Assembly (NCBI GenBank): GCA_964571725.1 | Contig: CAZNDB010000001.1 | Location: 372,001 to 436,000 of the forward strand | DNA: 64,000 bases | Reading direction: 5' to 3' | DNA from: UBA1369 sp964571725 | Lineage (GTDB): Bacteria; Patescibacteriota; Gracilibacteria; UBA1369 | Shown: positions 49,023 through 57,837 of the stretch, one piece after another | Position numbering within the stretch: the first letter of the stretch is position 1 | Layout of the letters: each line of letters starts with the position of its first letter | Made by a program: the position numbers and the translations under genes | The notes under the pieces: model-generated | What the model saw: the letters and a program-made list of their open reading frames with translations, nothing else | What the model was told of the DNA's origin: nothing | Database searches by the model: none

Positions 49023-50402
49023 ATGACTATTAAAACTGCTCACAAATTACCATTTATTGCCATCGTTGGTAAACCCAATGTAGGTAAATCAAGCCTCTTT
49101 AACCGCTTAATCGGTAATAAAGTGGCCATTATTTCCGATCAGGCCGGAACCACGCGCGACCGGGTTTTCCAGCACACCCAAATAGGCGATTACCCCGTAG
49201 TGCTAGTAGACACTGGCGGACTGGAATATGAAAAAAAGTACAATATCGAGGCTAACATGCAGGTACAAGCCAAACTGGCCATCAATGAAGCCGATCTGGT
49301 GATTTTTCTGGTTGATGGCAGTGAAGAGCCGACCGGCGACGATATTCAGACTGCCAATATTCTGCGCCGAGAATCCAAGAAAATAATTTTCGTGGCTAAT
49401 AAAGTCGATCACGAAAAAAGATCCCATAACCTGTTTTCATGGACTGAAATAGGTTTCGGAGAACCGGTTTCCATTTCCGTTATCCACAACCTGGGCATGG
49501 AGAAGCTGGAAAGAATCATTATCAGCCATCTGGAATCCTTGAATTTAGTAGCTTCCGTCGCAGATCAAACTACGCCCGGCAGATCAATTAAAGTTGCTTT
49601 TATCGGCAGACCAAACGCCGGAAAATCATCTTTGGTCAATGCCGTTCTCGGAGAGGAAAGAATTATTGTTTCCGATATCCCTGGCACTACCCGTGACGCA
49701 CTGGACAGTGAAGTGGAAATAGAGGGACAGCCTTTTACGCTGATTGATACTGCCGGTCTTCGCCGGCGCGGAAAGATTGAACCGGGAATTGAAAAATTTT
49801 CTTCCTTCAGGACTTTTCAGGCTATTGAGCGGGCTGATGTGGTATGCCTGGTACTGGATTACAGCGAGGGCATACGCGCCCAGGACCTGCATATCTCTTC
49901 CTATATTCTGGAAGCCAACAAAGGACTGATCCTGCTGATCAACAAGTCCGACCTGATGGAGGAAAAAGAAGAGGAACGTAACCGCATCGGACGCCTGCTG
50001 AAAAACCGTTTCGATTATCTGTCCTGGGCGCCGGTACTTTTTGTATCTGCCAAAAATCATAAAAACCTTGATCTGATTTTTGATACGGCCAAGCAGATTT
50101 ATGATGAAAGATCAAAGCTGATCGACCACGACGATCTGGTTGATTTTGTGCGCGAAAGATATCATAAACACCAGCCCCCCACGGCCGGCCGCAACAAACT
50201 GCTCTTTTACGATCTGGTACAAATTCCCAGCCAGACGCCGACCTTTGAGTACCTGGTGAATAAAGAAGACATAGTCCATTTTTCCTATCAGCGCTATTTG
50301 GAAAACGAATTCCGTGAACAATTTGGCTTTTTAGGCACTTCCATTAAATTCTACTATAAGGCAATCGATTCCCGCTTATTGAAAAACGCCAATCCTCTTT
50401 AA
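49023..50402 (+). CDS. der: ribosome-associated GTPase Der (EngA)
   Basis: A tandem-GTPase needed for 50S assembly. The 459-residue protein has two G domains, with GKPNVGKSS near 17 and GRPNAGKSS near 197, their DxxG switches (DTGGLE and DTAGLR) and NKxD motifs (NKVD, NKSD). A C-terminal KH-like domain follows (about 355-459). Length is normal. It overlaps convergent NTase gene ends by 27 bases. Confidence 0.96.
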   Translation: MTIKTAHKLPFIAIVGKPNVGKSSLFNRLIGNKVAIISDQAGTTRDRVFQHTQIGDYPVVLVDTGGLEYEKKYNIEANMQVQAKLAINEADLVIFLVDGSEEPTGDDIQTANILRRESKKIIFVANKVDHEKRSHNLFSWTEIGFGEPVSISVIHNLGMEKLERIIISHLESLNLVASVADQTTPGRSIKVAFIGRPNAGKSSLVNAVLGEERIIVSDIPGTTRDALDSEVEIEGQPFTLIDTAGLRRRGKIEPGIEKFSSFRTFQAIERADVVCLVLDYSEGIRAQDLHISSYILEANKGLILLINKSDLMEEKEEERNRIGRLLKNRFDYLSWAPVLFVSAKNHKNLDLIFDTAKQIYDERSKLIDHDDLVDFVRERYHKHQPPTAGRNKLLFYDLVQIPSQTPTFEYLVNKEDIVHFSYQRYLENEFREQFGFLGTSIKFYYKAIDSRLLKNANPL

Positions 50403-51317
50403 CCTTGATTCAAACTGGTCACGGTAATACTTCCTGCGGTCGTGGTTATGGAATTTTAACCACTTGGAACTTACTTCCACAGAGGCGTCTTCCGTTAAAT
50501 ATTTTAATTTACGTTGATGTCTCCTGATAAAATATTTCTCTAATTGTGCTTCGAGCCTATTACCAAGCTTCCCAGCCAATACCCTCTCCAGAAATCCTGC
50601 CATAAACGACTTTCCTTTCCAAAGGGTGGAATTACTGCTGAAGCGCGCCTGATAATTATCAAAATACCGTTCCATCCAGGGTGAATTATCCTGCTGAATC
50701 TTCCGGTAAAAACGCTCCTGGCCATAAATGGGGCAAAGCGCCAGGACCCAAAAAGCAAAATAAATATCATAAGGGGTGAGCAACAGTGTCTGGAAATTCA
50801 AATTATCGGCATTGGCATAAAAACTCAGGCAGAAACGGCCATCAATTTTTGTTCCATATCTTCTTTGTCCGGACAAATGCAAGATTAGCGTAGTAAATAA
50901 ACGGGTCAGAAAAATTCTTCCCGGCCGGGAGACGATAAACAAATCAATGTCACTATTTTCTTCGGCTATTCCCAGAGGCAAATAATTGCAAACTGCCACG
51001 TATTCCACAAAAGGAATTCTTCTGAAGATCTTGGCGGATTTTAAGGCCTTTTTAATTAAATGATCGGCAGTCTTCCCGTTAGCTTGCTCTTTAGTGGGTT
51101 CAGTCCTGAATCTTAAACAAACTTTTTCGTCAACTATTGCCAAATGCTCGCTGTCTCTAACAATTATTTCAATATCCGTCCATTTAAATTTATTATCTCC
51201 AAATATATTCCGCTCAATAAAATCTTTGTCCAGTCCCTGTCCGAATATGTCAAAATAAGCCACCAAAGCAGTTAATCTTTCTTCCAAAGTCCAGTTTTTG
51301 GGATCAAAATCAATCAT
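50376..51317 (-). CDS. nucleotidyltransferase-domain protein
   Basis: A 313-residue protein. LGIAEENSDIDLFIVSRPG (about 112-130) is the nucleotidyltransferase core with the paired aspartates of the Pol-beta fold. The remainder is basic and aromatic-rich, without another recognised domain. Substrate and product are unknown; MNT-type antitoxins are smaller. It is convergent with der and divergent from uvrC. Confidence 0.72.
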   Translation of the reverse strand: MIDFDPKNWTLEERLTALVAYFDIFGQGLDKDFIERNIFGDNKFKWTDIEIIVRDSEHLAIVDEKVCLRFRTEPTKEQANGKTADHLIKKALKSAKIFRRIPFVEYVAVCNYLPLGIAEENSDIDLFIVSRPGRIFLTRLFTTLILHLSGQRRYGTKIDGRFCLSFYANADNLNFQTLLLTPYDIYFAFWVLALCPIYGQERFYRKIQQDNSPWMERYFDNYQARFSSNSTLWKGKSFMAGFLERVLAGKLGNRLEAQLEKYFIRRHQRKLKYLTEDASVEVSSKWLKFHNHDRRKYYRDQFESRLKRIGVFQ

Positions 51318-51372
51318 GATTTCACATATCTGCCTGGCTATCTTATACTATCGGCAAGTTTAAAATCAAAAC

Positions 51373-53583
51373 GTGAGCAAATATCTGAATCATCTGTTGA
51401 AAAACGTGCCGCACCGTCCGGGTGTTTATAGAATGAAAAATAAAGACGGTGACATCATTTATATCGGCAAGGCTAAAGACTTGTTTAAACGGGTTGGCAG
51501 CTATTTCCGGCAGATAGATAAACACACACCCAAAACAGCCAAGATGGTCGAAAATATTACCGATTTCGATTACACCGTGGCCGGCTCGGAACTGGAAGCA
51601 CTGATTCTGGAAACCAATCTGATCAAGGAACATCGTCCCAAGTACAATGTCCTGATGAAGGATGATAAAAATTACGCCTATATCAAGGTGACCACCGGTG
51701 AAGACTATCCCCGCATATTTGTAGTACGAAAGGTGCTGAACGATAAGGCCAGATATTTCGGCCCCAAAACCGCCGCCGGACAAATTTATGAAACGCTCAA
51801 TCATCTGCGCAAGATCTTTCCTTTCCGCAATTGCGGACTGCAGCTGGAAGATTTGGGACCGGCGCAGGAAGGGGACATTAATAAAAAACGACTGGTAAAA
51901 GTCACTAAAGCCGGCATCAAATATCCTTGCCTGGACTTGCACATCAAACGCTGTCTGGCTCCCTGTATCGGCAAACCGACCAAAGAGGAATATCGCGAGG
52001 TGATCAATAAAATTATCGAATTACTGGAAGGTAAATATCAACAGATCGTTGATGAACTAAAAGACCAAATGCGCACCGCGGCACAGAACAAAAAATTTGA
52101 ACAGGCGGCTAAATTGAGAGACAAGATTCTCAGCATCGAAAACATCTATCAGAACCAGCTGGCCAGTAATCCTGACCACCAGCATGCCGACATTATCAAT
52201 TACTATATTCAGGAAGATCTGGTCTATTTCAATGTCTTTCAAGTTAGGGAAGGGAAGTTGGTTGATCAGCAGAACGTGATTGTTAAACTGCCGCCGCTGG
52301 ATAAACCGCATGGTGAGATGCTGGGAGCTTTTATCCAGCAATTCTATGCCGATAATACCAATTTGCCGAAAGAAATTATTATTCCCGAAACCACGGGACA
52401 GGAGGACGTTCTGGAAAAATGGTTGAGTGATCTTGCGGGACATAAAGTAAAATTTGTGATCCCCCAAAAAGGCAAAAACGATAAATTGCTCCAGCTTTCA
52501 CTGGAAAACGCCCTGAGTTTCGCCAGACAGTCCAGAGCCAGATGGGAAGGGGAAAGTACTCAGGATCGCGAGGAGGGACTGGAAAAACTGGCTCAAATCC
52601 TGGGACTGGATCATTTTCCCAAAAGAATCGAATGTTATGACATTTCCCATCTTGGCGGCACGCATACGGTCGCCTCAATGTCGGTATTTGAAAATGGCCT
52701 GCCCAAAAAGGAACACTACCGCCACTTTAAAATAAGCCTGGAAAAAGCCGGTTCACCCGACGACTTCCAGTCCATGAATGAAGTGATTTTCCGGCGTCTA
52801 AAATATCTGAAACCGGCACTGGAAACGGCTGGATATTTCCTTAAAAAGAAAGGCGAATCATACCAGGTAAAACTTGGGAAAAAGCTGCTTCTTACTTTCC
52901 AAATACAATCTGCCGGTAAACTGAAAACATTTGTAAAACCATTTAAATTTCCGGCTGGCCAATACGCCGAGATTATCAGAAAAATTATTGAAAAATTCGA
53001 TACCAACAGACTCTACCTGCAAATTCCCAAAAGTAAACTGAAACAACTGGAGGAAATGGGCTTTCAGGAGGTTAAAACGGATATGCCGGAATATCCCGCA
53101 AATAAAAACAATCTGGTCGTAGTCTATGATAAAACCAGAAATTACGAAGACGCTTCATTCAAAAAGAAACCTGACCTGATCGTAATCGATGGCGGGAAAG
53201 GACAACTTTCCTATGCAGTCAAAGCCTTGAAAGACTATCATCTGGAAATACCCGTCATTTCCTTGGCCAAAAAACAGGAAGAGTTTTTTCTTCCCGGTAA
53301 AACCACTTCCATCCAGCTTGCGGCCAATGATCCGGCCAGACTGCTGATCCAGCACATCAGGGATGAAGCGCATCGCTTTGCCATAGAATACAATAGAAAA
53401 TTAAGAAAAAAAGACTATACTGTCTCCGAATTGGAACAGGTAACCGGGGTCGGGAAAATTACCACTCAAAAACTGCTGCGTAAATTCGGCTCGCTGGAAA
53501 ACATCAAAAACCTTCCGGTGGAGGAACTGGCAAAGGAAACGGGCTTGAAAACCGCCAATAAAATCAAATCATATTTTAATTAA
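51373..53583 (+). CDS. uvrC: UvrABC excinuclease subunit C with a large insertion
   Basis: UvrC makes both incisions in nucleotide excision repair. The 736-residue protein has the GIY-YIG domain (GVYRMKNKDGDIIYIGKAKD), a cysteine cluster, a UVR motif near 225-260, the RNase H-like domain (HLGGTHTVASMSVF, DLIVIDGGKGQLS at 601 on) and terminal helix-hairpin-helices (GVGKITTQKLLRKFG). It is about 120 residues longer than usual because of an insertion at about 478-600, within the endonuclease half. The insertion has a GNAT-like look (KLKQLEEMGFQEV). The start is GTG. Confidence 0.95.
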   Translation: MSKYLNHLLKNVPHRPGVYRMKNKDGDIIYIGKAKDLFKRVGSYFRQIDKHTPKTAKMVENITDFDYTVAGSELEALILETNLIKEHRPKYNVLMKDDKNYAYIKVTTGEDYPRIFVVRKVLNDKARYFGPKTAAGQIYETLNHLRKIFPFRNCGLQLEDLGPAQEGDINKKRLVKVTKAGIKYPCLDLHIKRCLAPCIGKPTKEEYREVINKIIELLEGKYQQIVDELKDQMRTAAQNKKFEQAAKLRDKILSIENIYQNQLASNPDHQHADIINYYIQEDLVYFNVFQVREGKLVDQQNVIVKLPPLDKPHGEMLGAFIQQFYADNTNLPKEIIIPETTGQEDVLEKWLSDLAGHKVKFVIPQKGKNDKLLQLSLENALSFARQSRARWEGESTQDREEGLEKLAQILGLDHFPKRIECYDISHLGGTHTVASMSVFENGLPKKEHYRHFKISLEKAGSPDDFQSMNEVIFRRLKYLKPALETAGYFLKKKGESYQVKLGKKLLLTFQIQSAGKLKTFVKPFKFPAGQYAEIIRKIIEKFDTNRLYLQIPKSKLKQLEEMGFQEVKTDMPEYPANKNNLVVVYDKTRNYEDASFKKKPDLIVIDGGKGQLSYAVKALKDYHLEIPVISLAKKQEEFFLPGKTTSIQLAANDPARLLIQHIRDEAHRFAIEYNRKLRKKDYTVSELEQVTGVGKITTQKLLRKFGSLENIKNLPVEELAKETGLKTANKIKSYFN

Positions 53584-53586
53584 ACA

Positions 53587-54693
53587 ATGGACTTAACTCA
53601 GCTCTTACTCATCGTATTGGTATTGGCAGTCGGTTTTCTGATCTATAAACTGACCGGCACGCAAAAACCCGCGGATAACGCCGGAGACAAACTGTTTTTG
53701 GAAATGCTGGAAAATTTGCGCAAGGAATTGCGCGATAATTCCCTGCAAACCCGCCAGGAGGTAAATAATCAGCTGGAGAAAGTAAACGATCAACTTTCCA
53801 AAGGTATGTTGGAAAGCAATAAATCCCTGCAAAACCAGTTCAAGCAGACCAACGACATTACCAAGGAAATCTACACGCAGCTCACTAAAATCGATTCCAC
53901 CAACAAACAGGTGGTAAATTTCGCCGAACAGATGAAATCACTGGAAAATATCCTCAAAAACCCCAAGCAGCGCGGCATACTGGGCGAATACTTTCTGGAA
54001 ACCCTGCTGGGCAACATCCTCCCGCCCAATGCCTATCAGATGCAATATCCGATGAAAAACAGTGAAATCATCGTGGACGCCGTGATTTTCTTCAAGGATT
54101 TGATTATTCCCATCGATTCCAAATTTTCTCTGGAAAAATATAACCGCATCATGGAGGAAAACGACACCGTGCAACGGGAAAAATTGGAAAAGGAATTCAA
54201 AAACGACGTTAAAAAACGCATCGACGAAACCAGCAAATACATCCGGCCCAATGATGGCACGACCAACTTTGCTTTCATGTTCATTCCGGCCGAAGGCATC
54301 TATTACAACCTTCTTATTTACAAACAGGGCAGCATTGAGGTTAATTCCCAGAATCTGATTGAATATGCTTTTGATAAGCATGTAATTATTGTATCTCCCA
54401 CATCTTTCTATGCCTATCTGCAGACGGTCATGCAGGGACTTAAAAGCGTGGAGTTGGAAAAAAACGTAGTGGAAGTAGTAAAAAAAGTTGGCGAACTGAG
54501 CCGTCATCTCAATGCCTACCAGACCTATATGCAAAAACTGGGAAACAACCTGGGAACAACCGTGAATATGTACAACACTGCCAGCAAGGAATTTACCAAG
54601 ATCGACAAGGACGTCTACAAAATTACCGGCGGAGAATCAGCCATTAACGTTGAATTGGAACAACTGGAAAAACCAAATCAGGAAAGCCTTTAA
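53587..54693 (+). CDS. rmuC: DNA recombination protein RmuC
   Basis: RmuC limits recombination and inversion at repeats in Escherichia coli, with a restriction-nuclease-like fold. This 368-residue protein has a membrane helix (about 5-22), a coiled coil (about 30-125) and the RmuC domain (KQRGILGEYFLETLLGN, IPIDSKFSLEKY, FAFMFIPAEGIYY). It lies 3 bases after uvrC, so both are probably cotranscribed. Its end overlaps the convergent tsaC by 4 bases. Confidence 0.93.
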   Translation: MDLTQLLLIVLVLAVGFLIYKLTGTQKPADNAGDKLFLEMLENLRKELRDNSLQTRQEVNNQLEKVNDQLSKGMLESNKSLQNQFKQTNDITKEIYTQLTKIDSTNKQVVNFAEQMKSLENILKNPKQRGILGEYFLETLLGNILPPNAYQMQYPMKNSEIIVDAVIFFKDLIIPIDSKFSLEKYNRIMEENDTVQREKLEKEFKNDVKKRIDETSKYIRPNDGTTNFAFMFIPAEGIYYNLLIYKQGSIEVNSQNLIEYAFDKHVIIVSPTSFYAYLQTVMQGLKSVELEKNVVEVVKKVGELSRHLNAYQTYMQKLGNNLGTTVNMYNTASKEFTKIDKDVYKITGGESAINVELEQLEKPNQESL

Positions 54694-55334
54694 GTCACTC
54701 CGTTTCTACCATCCCGATTATTCTTTATGCAGGATTCCCAAAAATCCAATATTTCCCGTCCTGCAACAGCACCCTCCCGCAAAATTTTTAGCTGATCGGT
54801 AGTGCAATCCACAATTGTTGATTCGATACCGAATTCACACTTACCGCCATCGACAATTCCTGCTATGGGCAAACCTTCCAACTGTTCTTCAACTTCTTTT
54901 ACCGTTAAGGGACTTCTCCTGCCGGACAAATTGGCGGAAGGAACTGCTATGGGGCGGCCAAATTTTCTAATAATTTCCAATGTAAGCGGTTGATCCGGCA
55001 TTCTGACGCCAATCGTCTCGGTTCCGGCCGATAAAATTGAACTGACTTGCGGCTTCTTCTTCAAAATAAGCGAAACGGGGCCGGGCCAATACTTATCAAT
55101 AAGTTTTTGCGCGTGAAGAGGGACTTCCAGAACAATCTTATCAAGCATCGCCATATCCGTTACCTGCAGCATAATAGGTTTTCCTTTTGGTCTTCCTTTT
55201 ACGTCATACAAATCGTTGACCGCCTGATCGTTCAAACCGTCCGCCGCCAGACCATAGACAGTTTCCGTTGGAATAACTACCAATTTACCATCTTGAAGGG
55301 CTTTCACTGCCTCATCTACTGTTAAAAGTTTCAT
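54690..55334 (-). CDS. threonylcarbamoyl-AMP synthase (TsaC/Sua5/YrdC type)
   Basis: This enzyme makes threonylcarbamoyl-AMP, the donor for tRNA t6A37. About 214 residues from ATG 55334. YrdC-type signatures are VIPTETVYGLAADG, KGRPKGKPIMLQV and PSANLSG. It lacks the C-terminal Sua5 domain. Upstream in-frame residues are an artefact of translating tRNA-Leu. It is the pathway partner of TsaE at 2178. Confidence 0.94.
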   Translation of the reverse strand: MKLLTVDEAVKALQDGKLVVIPTETVYGLAADGLNDQAVNDLYDVKGRPKGKPIMLQVTDMAMLDKIVLEVPLHAQKLIDKYWPGPVSLILKKKPQVSSILSAGTETIGVRMPDQPLTLEIIRKFGRPIAVPSANLSGRRSPLTVKEVEEQLEGLPIAGIVDGGKCEFGIESTIVDCTTDQLKILREGAVAGREILDFWESCIKNNRDGRNGVT

Positions 55335-55346
55335 CAATTGGAAATT

Positions 55347-55433
55347 TGGTGGGCAAGGAGGGACTTGAACCCTCACTCCATTACTGGAACACGATTTTGA
55401 GTCGTGCGCGTCTGCCAGTTCCGCCACTCGCCC
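55347..55433 (-). tRNA. tRNA-Leu (anticodon CAA)
   Basis: A type II tRNA with GGGCGAG/CTTGCCC acceptor (one G-U), anticodon stem CACGA/TCGTG and loop CTCAAAA (CAA, reads UUG). CCA is encoded. The long variable arm is present. It lies 12 bases before tsaC on the same strand. Confidence 0.96.
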
Positions 55434-55451
55434 GAACTAAATAGCAGCCAA

Positions 55452-55480
55452 ATTCTATGTATCGGCAGGACTCTAGTCAA
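55452..55480 (-). promoter_or_regulatory. promoter of tRNA-Leu(CAA)-tsaC
   Basis: Minus strand TTGACT, 17-base spacer, TAGAAT; the -10 ends 18 bases before the tRNA. The same transcript could read through into tsaC. Confidence 0.6.
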
Positions 55481-55538
55481 TCTAATCTTTCCAATTTCAA
55501 ATAATACCGCTATATTATGGGCCGTTAAACAAATCAAC

Positions 55539-56882
55539 ATGAGCAAATTTTGCGATATTACAATAATTAAGTGCGAAGCGGGCAAAGGAGGGAACGGTTC
55601 CTCCCATTTCCGGCGTGAGAAATATATTGATAAGGGCGGACCTGACGGCGGGGACGGAGGCAGGGGAGGGGACGTCATATTTAAAGCAAATGAAAATCTC
55701 AATACGCTGATCGATTTCCATACCAAAAAGCATTTTAAAGCGGGTGATGCCGGAAACGGTCAAAAAAAACTTATGCATGGACTGGACGGAGAAGATCTGG
55801 TCCTGGAAATTCCGGTTGGAACACTGATTTACGATAATACATCGGGGAAATTACTGTCTGACCTTAAAAAACACGGCCAGGAAGTGCTGATCGCCAAAGG
55901 GGGCAGGGGAGGCTTGGGCAACGCCCATTTCAAAAGCTCAACCAATCAGGCGCCTACCTTTTCCGAAACAGGCGACCAGGGGGAAAAACTTTCTTTGAAA
56001 CTGGAACTTAAACTGGTGGCTGACGTGGGAATTATCGGGGTTCCTTCTGCAGGAAAGTCCACCCTTATTTCCGTAATTTCCAATTCGCGTCCCAAAATTG
56101 CCGATTATCCCTTTACCACGCTTATACCCAATTTGGGAGTTGTGGATATGAGAAAATTTGATTCCCATAACACCTTTTCTTTTGTCGTTACAGATATTCC
56201 GGGTCTGATCGAAGGCGCCCATCTGGGCAAAGGTTTGGGACATGAATTTCTGCGACACGTGAGCCGTAATCATTTTTTAATACATTTAATCGACTGTACA
56301 AGCCCCGATCCGCTTGAGGACTATACCGTTATCAACAATGAACTGAAGGAATACGACCCCTCCCTGTTGAAAAAGGAACAGCTGGTTGTAATTAATAAAA
56401 TCGACACCATCGATAAAAAATCCTTGACCGCCCTGATCAAAAAATTTGTTAAAAAATATCCGGCATTAAAAGATAAAATATTCAGCATTTCCGCTGTAAC
56501 AGGAGAAAATCTGCCAGAACTGATCTTTGTGGTTGCTGAAAAAGTTAAAAACAATCAGAAAAACTTGCTGGAAAACGCCACCGAAGACGAAATACCCTTG
56601 CTAAAGCCATTAATTCGCAGGAACAAACTGGTGGTCAAATTTGTCCGCAAAAAGCTTGAAGCCTCTACCAATAAGCTTAAATCTATCTGGGACGTACATT
56701 CCGACCGCTTTGAGCAGGTAGTTAAGATGACCAACATTCACGATCCGGAGGGATTGGAACGCGTATATCATTTTCTGGAAAAACTTGGCATCAAAAATGA
56801 GCTCAGAAAAAAAGGCGCCCAACCCGGTGACCGGATTAGAATCGGGGGAAGTGGCGGAAAAGAAATTCGTATGAGACAATAA
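55539..56882 (+). CDS. obgE: GTPase ObgE/CgtA
   Basis: Obg is a ribosome-assembly GTPase. The 447-residue protein from ATG 55539 has the glycine-rich Obg fold (GKGGNGSSHFRREKYIDKGG, GGDGGRGGDV), the G domain (GVPSAGKSTL, DIPGLIEGAH, NKID) and a C-terminal OCT-like domain (about 375-447). The open frame upstream (55404-55538) is not conserved with Obg. It leads an obg-pth-rplU run. Confidence 0.95.
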   Translation: MSKFCDITIIKCEAGKGGNGSSHFRREKYIDKGGPDGGDGGRGGDVIFKANENLNTLIDFHTKKHFKAGDAGNGQKKLMHGLDGEDLVLEIPVGTLIYDNTSGKLLSDLKKHGQEVLIAKGGRGGLGNAHFKSSTNQAPTFSETGDQGEKLSLKLELKLVADVGIIGVPSAGKSTLISVISNSRPKIADYPFTTLIPNLGVVDMRKFDSHNTFSFVVTDIPGLIEGAHLGKGLGHEFLRHVSRNHFLIHLIDCTSPDPLEDYTVINNELKEYDPSLLKKEQLVVINKIDTIDKKSLTALIKKFVKKYPALKDKIFSISAVTGENLPELIFVVAEKVKNNQKNLLENATEDEIPLLKPLIRRNKLVVKFVRKKLEASTNKLKSIWDVHSDRFEQVVKMTNIHDPEGLERVYHFLEKLGIKNELRKKGAQPGDRIRIGGSGGKEIRMRQ

Positions 56883-56886
56883 CACC

Positions 56887-57465
56887 ATGAAACTTATAGT
56901 CGGACTTGGAAATCCAGGCGACAAGTACAGTAAAACCCGCCACAACGTGGGATTTATACTTATTGACGCGCTGGCCTTCAAATACCAGGCGGAATTCAAA
57001 TACGAGAAAAAGTTCAACGCCGAAATTGCCGAAATCAAAAACCCCGATTTGTCGGAAGAACAACTGATTCTGGCCAAACCGCATACCTTTATGAACAATT
57101 CCGGTGAGGCGGTTCAGAAAATCGCCCACTTTTACAAAATACCCGTGGAAGATACCTGGCTGATCTATGATGATCTCGACCTGCCATTGGGTACTCTTAA
57201 AATCAAGAAAAACGGGGGGCCGGGCACGCATAACGGCGTAAAATCCGTGGTAGAACATTTCGGCAAGGACTTTCCGCGCTTCCGCATCGGCATTGAGAGC
57301 AGGGGCACCTCCGCTTCCACCTTTCAGGATACGGCTTCTTTTGTCCTAAGCGAGTTCTTCGGACAGGAAAAAGAACAAGTCGTGGAAGCTCTCGATAAAG
57401 GCATCAAATCGATTGAAACCGCCTTGAGGCAGGGGATTGAAGCCGCCATGAACAAATTTAATTAA
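56887..57465 (+). CDS. pth: peptidyl-tRNA hydrolase
   Basis: Pth frees tRNA from prematurely released peptidyl-tRNA. The 192-residue protein has GLGNPGDKYSKTRHNVGF with the catalytic histidine, KPHTFMNNSGEAV and GGPGTHNGVKSV. Length is normal. It follows obgE after 4 bases. Confidence 0.96.
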   Translation: MKLIVGLGNPGDKYSKTRHNVGFILIDALAFKYQAEFKYEKKFNAEIAEIKNPDLSEEQLILAKPHTFMNNSGEAVQKIAHFYKIPVEDTWLIYDDLDLPLGTLKIKKNGGPGTHNGVKSVVEHFGKDFPRFRIGIESRGTSASTFQDTASFVLSEFFGQEKEQVVEALDKGIKSIETALRQGIEAAMNKFN

Positions 57466-57528
57466 TCTTGCATTGAAATATTAATTCTATTAGACTCGTT
57501 TCGCTAAGAATCAAATAATCGTAACATT

Positions 57529-57837
57529 ATGATAGCCATTGTAGAAATAGCCGGAAAACAATACAAAGTTAGTCCCAAAAGCCAATTACAGGTTGATTTG
57601 CTTGAAGGAAATATCGGCGACGAGATCACACTGGACAAAGTTTTACTGAAATCCGGCGATGACGGCAAAGACTGCCAGATTGGCCAGCCCTATACCGGCG
57701 ACACCCTGAAGGCGAAAATTGTCGAAAACGTCAAAGGCGACAAGGTCAGAGTATTTAAATTCCGTCCCAAAGCCAGATACGCCAAAACCATCGGACACAG
57801 ACAAAAGTATACGATTGTGGAATTCTCGGACTTTTAA
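57529..57837 (+). CDS. rplU: 50S ribosomal protein L21
   Basis: Ribosomal protein bL21 (102 residues), with IVEIAGKQYKVSP at the start and FKFRPKARYAKTIGHRQKYT at the end. L27 (rpmA), the usual neighbour, is not adjacent. A strong terminator follows inside the convergent pseudouridine-synthase gene. Confidence 0.96.
   Translation: MIAIVEIAGKQYKVSPKSQLQVDLLEGNIGDEITLDKVLLKSGDDGKDCQIGQPYTGDTLKAKIVENVKGDKVRVFKFRPKARYAKTIGHRQKYTIVEFSDF

Noticed and set aside
53938..54534. 198-residue open frame antisense to rmuC
   Set aside because: It results from codon usage of the real gene and has no recognisable family.
55335..55427. In-frame N-terminal extension of the TsaC gene (MAELADAHDSKSC...)
   Set aside because: These residues come from translating the tRNA-Leu(CAA) gene; the conserved enzyme begins at ATG 55334.
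55404..55538. Upstream open frame joined to obgE
   Set aside because: It overlaps tRNA-Leu and does not resemble Obg; the conserved start is 55539.
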